A stretch of 64,000 nt of DNA from Isoperla grammatica (Eukaryota > Arthropoda > Insecta > Plecoptera > Perlodidae). Shown piece after piece: positions 56,181-64,000 of the stretch (within the stretch, counting starts at the first letter, position 1; the number at the start of each line of letters is the position of its first letter). The stretch covers positions 29,911,651 through 29,975,650 of the forward strand of contig OX246749.1 in assembly GCA_945910005.1 (NCBI GenBank). Direction: 5' to 3'. Position numbers and translations under genes: made by a program. Below the pieces are notes generated by a model. The model was not told the DNA's origin, did no database searches, and was given only the letters and a program-made list of their open reading frames with translations.

Positions 56181-56302
56181 ATCGTCGTCCCTTCCTCTGG
56201 GGGCGCCCGTTGTTGCCAGGTAGCAGTTTCATGCATGTTACTTCCCACATAGAAAACACGTACGTTGCAACAACGGGCACCCCTAGGGGTAGGAGACGAC
56301 TA
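56181..56302. repeat. Imperfect palindrome, ~120 bp, MITE-like
   Basis: TCGTCCCTTCCTCTGGGGGC...CCCGTTGTTGC faces GCAACAACGGGCACCCCTAGGGGTAGGAGACGA. No TSD resolved. Confidence 0.55.
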
Positions 56303-56938
56303 TGAATACGGACCGTCCATATTCTGGTATCGCGAGTGTATTGTGGTTGATAAATTCGAAAGATCTGGGAATTGCAAAACAGTGCTATTATTAATTAGGT
56401 TGCAGTATATAGACCAATTCAGTGACAATCATACAAAAACTATTGTAGTGGTTTTTTACATAGTTTTGTAAGAACTTTAAATCTAATGACGTCATTGGGT
56501 TCTCTCCAGGTTCAACATTTATTTGTTTACGATCTTTCAAAGTCAGGCGACTCCGATGCGGGCAAAGGATTATGATCTTATAACAATTGACAATTGTGTG
56601 ACAACATATGTGTATGTAATGTATATAAATATTTCACATTTCACGAAAAGTTACAAAAAATACATTTCATATATGTTTCTATTGCTACATATACATAATA
56701 GTATGGTTGTTTCACTTACGGCCAATCAGCAACCAGGCGAAGCCCACCAAAGTCAAAAAAACGTAGATGGACATTTCAAGAATAGTACAAAACTCCTCAG
56801 ATAAGATAACAGTGCAGACTGAGAAGGTAGTGAATGTTGGACCGCCAGCCCAGCGTGTATATATAGCAAGGCGTTATCAATTGACCTTTGACTCAATCTG
56901 GCTTGGGCAAAACCCATGGTCCACACTAGATGCAAGAC
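56303..56938. other. Unassigned sequence
   Basis: Short frames without recognisable domains (68 and 93 codons). No element identified. Confidence 0.35.
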
Positions 56939-58790
56939 TAACACGTGACCTCCCCCCATCTCTGACGAGATAAGTCATAACAGATCACGTGGAGCTGCAA
57001 CCCCATAATGCAAGCAGGCACCACTCAGAATCTTAATGTCTGCCGAGTGGTACCGTAGCACTGTTCCCACCACGAGAACTCCAATATGCATGACTCATAC
57101 GTGACATCCCCCCATCTCTGACGAGATAACTCACAATAGATCACGTAGAGCTGCAACCCCATAATGCGCAGGCACCACTCAGAGTCTAAATGTCTGCCGA
57201 GTGGTACCGTAGCACTGTTTCCACTCCGAGAACTCCAATATGCATGACTCACACGTGACCTCCCCCCAACTCTGACGAGATAAGTCTCAATAGATCAAGT
57301 GGAGCTGCAACCCCATAGTGCGCAGGCACCACTAAGAGTCTTAATGTCTGCCGAGTGGTACCGTAGCACTGTTCCCACCACGAGAACTCCAATATGCATG
57401 ACTCACACGTGACTTCCCCCCATCTCTGACGAGATAAGTCATAACAGATCACGTGGAGCTGCAACCCCATAATGCACGCAGGCACCACTCAGAATCTTAA
57501 TGTCTGCCGAGTGGTACCGTAGCACTGTTCCTAACACAAGAACTTCAATATGCAAGACTCACACGTGACCTCCCCCCATCTCTGACGAGATAAGTCATAA
57601 CAGATCACGTGGAGCTGCAACCCCATAACGCGCAGGCACCACTCAGAGCCAAGATATCTCCCGAGTGGTAACGTAGCACTGTTCCAACCACGAGAACTTC
57701 AATATGCATGACTCACACGTGACCTCTCCCCATCTCTGACGAGATAAGTCATAACAGATCACGTGGAGCTGCAACTCCATAATGCGCAGGCACCACTCAG
57801 AGTCTAAATGTCTGCCGAGTGGTACCGTAGCACTGTTCCCACCACAAGAACTCCAATATGCATGACTACTACGGGACCTCCCCCCATCTCTGACGAGATA
57901 AGTCATAACAGATCACGTGGAGCTGCAACCCGATAATGCGCAGGCACCACTCAGAGCCAAGATATCTCCCGAGTGGTACCGTAGCACTGTTCCCACCACA
58001 AGAACATCAATATGCATGACTCACACGTGACGTCCCCCCATCTCTGACGTGATAAGTCATAACAGATCACGTGGAGCTGCAACCCCATAATGCACGCAGG
58101 CACCACTCAGAGTCTTAATATCTCCCGAGTGGTACCGTAGCACTGTTCCCACCACAAGAACATCAATATGCATGACTCACACGTGACGTCCCCCCATCTC
58201 TGACGAGATAAGTCATAATAGATCACGTGGAGCTGCAACCCCATAATGCACGCAGGCACCACTCAGAGTCTTAATATCTCCCGAGTGGTACCGTAGCACT
58301 GTTCCCACCACAAGAACATCAATATGCATGACTCACACGTGACGTCCCCCCATCTCTGACGTGATAAGTCATAACAGATCACGTGGAGCTGCAACCCCAT
58401 AATGCACGCAGGCACCACTCCGAGTCTTAATGTCTGCCGAGTGGTTCCGAAGCACTGTTCCCACCACGAGAACTAGAATATGCATGACTCACACGTGACC
58501 TCCCCCCATCTCTGACGAGATAAGTCATAATAGATCACGTGGAGCTGCAACCCCATAATGCACGCAGGCACCACTCAGAGTCTAAATGTCTGCCGAGTGG
58601 TACCGTAGCACTGTTTCTACCACGAGAACTTCAATATGCAAGACTTACACGTGACTTATCCCCGTATCTGACGAGATAAGTCATAATAGATCACGTGGAG
58701 CTGCAACCTCATAATGCGCAGGCACCACCCAGAGCCTGAATATCTCCCGAATGATGCCATAGCGCCTCTCTCCCTCAAGAAGAGACACCT
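56939..58790. repeat. ~155-bp satellite, ~12 copies, two CACGTG sites per unit
   Basis: Units contain CACACGTGACCTCCCCCCAT, GATCACGTGGAGCTGCAACC and GCCGAGTGGTACCGTAGCAC. Unit starts recur near 56942, 57099, 57252, 57405, 57562, 57717, 57865, 58024, 58180, 58336, 58493 and 58648. The two palindromic CACGTG motifs are kept in most units; one is mutated near 57865. Final unit decays after about 58720. Confidence 0.95.
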
Positions 58791-59350
58791 AATGCATGAC
58801 CCGCATCCCTGGAGCTCTCCCTATCACCAAAGTGATGTCATTTTAGTCCCTGCGACGTCACACCTACCAAACGGAAGGCCCCAAAAGAACCGCTACTCGG
58901 CAGTAATTTACAGCTCGCCCCTCGTACGTAAACCGACGCAACAATCGTCGTCACGATTGATGCGAAAACACTAGCCAGCCCACTATGGCATATTGAAAAA
59001 ACTAGCAACCAGCTGACTTGCATGCATAGCGCAACTAACTACACATACTACGGACTGCTGACGTAGAAATAAGCTACATTTCGAAACGACAGCTTATCCG
59101 AGGGAAACGAAAGTAATGAACGAAATAACCCAAACAACAATTAACCACTACAATATTAAAATAAAACAATACCATTTATAATGTATTACAGAACGAAACA
59201 AAGATAACACTGTACCAAATTGTCTTACCTATACTCACATCCAAATACCTTCATAAAATTTTGTTGTTGCATAGAATACAAGAACGTTAATGCAAGTATT
59301 ATGTTTATGTATAAGTGAGAGGAACATTAAAGTAGTATTTGTGTAAGTTG
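58791..59350. other. Unassigned sequence
   Basis: No supported gene or repeat. Confidence 0.35.
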
Positions 59351-59355
59351 ACCTA

Positions 59356-59790
<435 letters not shown>

Positions 59791-60690
59791 TATGGAAACT
59801 GAACATTGCACTTACGAATGTGTGAATGATTGCCAGAAATCCGGTGAATTTCGTTGAATTATCGCCAGTGAAATAGGCAGTAGAAAAGGATTTGATACCG
59901 GCATGGGAATACCTACCTGGGTGATAGATTAGTCGTATGAATAAATTTAGCATTTACTTGGCAACAGGATGATTTTTATGGTACAAGACTTGGATCTCCT
60001 TGATCTGAAACGTTGGTACATCATGTTATGTTGACCGTTGCTTCGTGTTGGGTCATTGCCGACCTCCAGGGGTCATGATCGAGACTCGGGACTTTGCGCT
60101 CCTCTCATCACGCCACATGTGGACTTTCAAACCGCGAGATAATGTTTGCAACTCTGTCGACCTGGCTCGTGTGGAGATCACATTACGGGTTATCCAGATG
60201 TTGTTGTCGGCTTGGAGCAAACGCTTTCATTGCAATGGTTACCGACCATGTGTTACAGGTTCAAGTTAGCTCTTCTAGGCAGGTTTCGAATGTGTGAGTC
60301 CCAACGTAACTAGTCTCATGCCGACCTCAGATCCTTATCCACCGAGCACGCTGTTTCAACATACAGGAACAGATTCCACGCGTTAGGTAAACCACAAGAC
60401 ATTAACAACTAACTTCTTCCACACAGCATTTTCTAAAATAAACACAAACTTTGGAATATGTCGCTCTATACAACAGTTATGACTATGAGGCTTCGTAATT
60501 AAAGAACGAATTTAACTGCATCAACTGCGCAATAACGCAGGCCATGTTTAACTTCTACGAACACACAGAACTCGTTCTCCTCCAGGCTGTAGGAAGCTTA
60601 AGGCCGTACGCAGAGTCAAGTGTCACTTTAAGTACAGGGTTTTTTGCTATGGAATTGTATTTCTACATGCTACTTAACATAAGTGGTGCT
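59791..60690. other. Unassigned sequence
   Basis: Two overlapping plus-strand frames of 67-74 codons at 60045-60297 have no recognised domain. Confidence 0.35.
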
Positions 60691-62865
60691 GAGACCAGCT
60701 AGCCACCACTAGAAGCCACAACCCGAGAAACTAGTGACATGTCACCCCCCGACCCGACTTATGTTGGAACCGGGGTGCTGAGCCCTGCTAGCCAGCACTA
60801 GAAGCCACAGCCCGAGAAACTAAAGTCAAATTATATTTAAGAAGCGTAGGGATTGAATGCAGACCGTCTGCGGTTGTGGGTATTGTGAGCGCGTCAAGCG
60901 TGTCATCGAGTAATAGGCTTCGGCTCGGTTCAAACCGTCTTACAGTGCGACTAACAAACATTGGCTGTTCGGAGCCTACAGGGTTGGTTTAGTCGCTTTA
61001 AATTAAAGTCCCGCACTGAAAATCAGTTTAGTTCCTGAGTGGGTAGACTCTATAAATACGAATTTATTTATTTATTCAATCATAATAATCCATCTATTTT
61101 ATTTTTTAGTACGCGAGTCATGTGTGTCTGTTTCATGGACATCACATTTTTATTTTAGTGCGTATCATTTTGATTTTAAAGCTGTTTGTACACCTGCCGA
61201 AAGTGATAAGAAATCCCCCCCCCCCCACACACCTAAAAACAAAAATCTGATCTGATAGCCCGAATGTTTAGCTTCTGATTATTGGTTACGATTTGTTTTT
61301 CCCGTTCATTATGGCTCATGCAGATGCTGTTGGAGTGCAGGTTATACATATACCGACAATGTACATATCCGCTTTTAATTACCTTCGAAAAACTCACTTT
61401 AAAAATAATGATACATCAATTCAGTGTTTCCGCATGTTCACTAGCATAGAAGATTCCATGGACTCGGGTCAATGTTTGTTGGTTGCCGTACAGGACAAGT
61501 TGTGCCAGCTCGGACCCATTACCAGAATGACACGCTTGACGCGCTCACAATACCCACAACCGAAGACGCTCCCTATTCAATCCCTACGCTTCTTAAATAT
61601 AATTTGACTTTAGTGACATGTCACCCCCCGACCCGACTTATGTATCAACCGGGGTGCTGAGCCCGGCTAGCCAGCACTAAAAGCCACAGCCCAAGAAACT
61701 AGTGACATTTCACCCCCCGACCCGACTTATGTTGGAACCGGGGTGCTGAGCCCGGCTAGCCAGCACTAGAAGCCATAGCCCGAGAAACTAGTGACATGTC
61801 ACCCCCCGACCAGACTTATGTTGGAACCGGGGTGCTGAGCCCGGCTAGCCAGCACTAGAAGCCACAGCCCAAGAAACTAGTGACATATAACCCCCCGACC
61901 AGACTTATGTTGGAACCGGGGTGCTGAGCCCGGCTAGCCAGCACTAGAAGCCACAGCCCAAGAAACTAGTGACATATAACCCCCCGACCCGACTTATGTT
62001 GGAACCAGGGTGCTGAGCCTGGCTAGCCAGCACTAGAAGCCACAGCCCGAGAAACTAGTGACATGTCACCCCTCGACCAGGCTTATGTTGGAACCGGGGT
62101 GCTAAGCCCGGCTAGCCAGCACTAGAAGCCACAGCCCGAGAAACTAGTGACATGTCACCCCCCGACCCGACTTATGTTGGAACCGGGGTGCTGAGCCCGG
62201 CTAGCCAGCACTAGAAGCCACAGCCCGAGAAACTAGTGACATGTCACCCCCCGACCCGACTTATGTTGGAACCGGGGTGCTGAGCCCGGCTAGCCAGCAC
62301 TAGAAGCCACAGCCCGAGAAACTAGTGACATGTCACCCCTCGACCAGACTTATGTTGGAACCGGGGTGCTAAGCCCGGCTAGCCAGCACTAGAAGCCACA
62401 GCCCGAGGAACTAGTGACATGTCACCCCTCGACCAGACTTATGTTGGAACCGGGGTGCTTAGCCCGGCTAGCCAGCACTAGAAGCCACAGCCCGAGAAAC
62501 TAGTGACATGTCACCCCTCGACCAGACTTATGTTGGAACCGGGGTGCTAAGCCCGGCTAGCCAGCACTAAAAGCCACAGCCCGAGAAACTAGTGACATGT
62601 CACCCCCCGACCCGACTTATGTTGGAACCGGGGTGCTGAGCCCGGCTAGCCAGCACTAGAAGCCCACAGCCCGAGAAACTAGTGACATGTCACCCCCCGA
62701 CCCGACTTATGTTGGAACCGGGGTGCTGAGCCCGGCTAGCACGCACTAGAAGCCCACAGCCCGGGAAACTAGTGACATGTCACCCCCCGACCCGACTTAT
62801 GTTGGAACCGGGGTGCTGAGCCCAGCTAGCCAGCACTAGAAGCCACAGCCTCATTAACTAGTGAC
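60691..62865. repeat. ~89-bp minisatellite, ~15-16 copies, split by a transposon
   Basis: Units contain AAACTAGTGACATGTCACCC, ACCCGACTTATGTTGGAACC and GGGGTGCTGAGCCCGGCTAG. About 1.5 copies at 60691-60822 and ~14 at 61611-62865. GC-rich for this window. Two subtypes alternate (CACCCCTCGACCAG and CACCCCCCGACCCG), showing higher-order amplification. Confidence 0.95.
60823..61610. mobile_element. TA-flanked DNA transposon or MITE, 788 bp
   Basis: Inserted in the minisatellite at AAAC-TA-GTGAC: TA at 60821-60822 and 61611-61612. Inverted ends of about 90 bp begin AAGTCAAATTATATTTAAGA on both sides and include GGTTGTGGGTATTGTGAGCG. TA duplication fits Tc1/mariner-like elements. No transposase frame. 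Confidence 0.88.
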
Positions 62866-63465
62866 GAACCTTATGTAGAAGGTGGAGCATCGTTCTCCAC
62901 CTTTAAGTTGGGTGGGTGGTGGTGGTGGATGAAGGTAATGTGAAATATATCACACTGAGTAAACCTGAACAGAATGATATATTCTGTTAGTCCGTTATTT
63001 TGACTACGGGTACTGGTACAAGTAGTAACTGTTATATTAGCAGGTTTGCTATTTTCACAATACATAGTATGATTTTACAACTACATTGTACATACATTAA
63101 AAAATTGCATCAATTCAAAAATACATCAAAATTGTATTATATTGGGTATTAAATGGCCTATTGTTGTATATCTACCAATATACAATAATATCAGTGTCTG
63201 TGATAGGTAGGCTATCAACGTATAGAGATTGACAACCTAGCATATTGTCCTTCAATATAGGTACACACATGTAAAATAAGAAGACCTTAATTAACAAATC
63301 TATGAAATAAATAGTTTGCTTTCTATTAAAGTTAAAAAGGTCCACGTATTTTTATTCCGTTCAAAGGAAATAAAAGGAAACTACATGTGACATCAAATTT
63401 ATAACAATTCAGTGCACAGTAAGATGAAACAAAATAAAAGTGACAGTAGAATATAATACAACATG
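62866..63465. other. Unassigned AT-rich sequence with a small hairpin
   Basis: AAGGTGGAG...CTCCACCTT at 62880-62904 forms a short hairpin just after the minisatellite. Nothing else is supported. Confidence 0.4.
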
Positions 63466-63921
<456 letters not shown>

Positions 63922-64000
63922 GTATCGGCAGACAAGTCGCGTTTTCCTCTCAATTTAAATGACGGAAATTTAAACTTGCTTCAAAAATAAGTTCTGACAC

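Noticed and set aside
57025..57906. Repeated minus-strand frames of 75-87 codons in the ~155-bp satellite
   Set aside because: Satellite translation; frames shift between units and stops vary.
56939..58790. CRISPR-like array
   Set aside because: Period ~155 bp with no repeat-spacer structure; animal-type genome. The same holds for the 55-, 89-, 102-, 147- and 153-bp arrays.

Overview
The window is eukaryotic (animal) genomic DNA. It holds no operons or prokaryotic features. It is dominated by microsatellites, tandem satellites and nested transposons. The only host-gene content I can support is eight single-domain immunoglobulin (Ig) exons, all on the minus strand, each bounded by consensus AG acceptor and GT donor sites. 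From remembered family features (a G-A-G-L-x-x-G-x-C-G motif, an extra C/C' cysteine and the C2-type partner domain) they resemble the ectodomain of arthropod fasciclin-III (Fas3). With the very high simple-repeat load this suggests an arthropod, perhaps a crustacean; the taxon is an inference and was not tested.

Read 5'->3' on the minus strand the exons form a repeating triad B-A-D2: B3 (47.3k), A3 (39.2k), D2b (35.7k); B2 (25.3k), A2 (23.5k), D2a (19.7k); B1 (17.7k), A1 (3.7k). The third D2 would lie left of position 1. Lengths are almost fixed (B 360, 360, 360; A 318, 321, 318; D2 315, 315 bp) and every exon is phase 1-1, so any subset can be joined in frame. Introns are also homologous between cassettes: each A-D2 intron is filled with the same ~147-bp satellite, and each B exon is followed by the same tRNA-derived SINE-like sequence. 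No signal-peptide, transmembrane or terminal exon was found.

The most unusual structure is a 'splice-acceptor ladder' just upstream of B and D2 exons. Each ladder is a tandem array whose unit is the acceptor plus the first part of the exon. B units are exactly 153 bp (5, 2 and 2 truncated copies upstream of B1, B2 and B3). D2 units are ~102 bp (15 and 4 copies). Each ladder unit runs into a stop in the exon frame. Two different exon types of one gene have acquired the same architecture.

Layout: 1-2570 minus-strand Ty3/Gypsy element with a premature stop; 2580-3140 satellite; A1; 4.0-5.5k LINE 3' end with a 0.58-kb (TAC)n tail; 5.6-6.3k Helitron-like repeat; 6.6-6.9k (GT)n; 7.1-7.85k 55-bp minisatellite; 8.1-13.6k decayed LINE split by a young 3.1-kb Gypsy insertion whose pol is mostly missing; 13.9-15.5k LINE remnant and (ATT)n; 17.4-25.6k exons B1, D2a, A2, B2 with their ladders; 26.4-34.2k a region bounded by ~0.85-kb inverted repeats and holding five Helitron-like copies; 35.4-39.2k D2b, ladder, satellite, A3; 39.2-41.95k hAT element with a second hAT nested in it; 44-47.6k intron, MITE, B3 and its ladder; 47.6-56.9k foldback MITEs, AT-rich repeats, a second ~147-bp satellite and a TTAA-flanked long-TIR transposon; 56.9-58.8k a ~155-bp satellite with two CACGTG sites per unit; 59.3-59.8k complementary microsatellites; 60.7-62.9k an 89-bp minisatellite split by a TA-flanked transposon; 63.5-63.9k (AAT)n.

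All family names rest on reading the sequence and on remembered family features; no database search was done.
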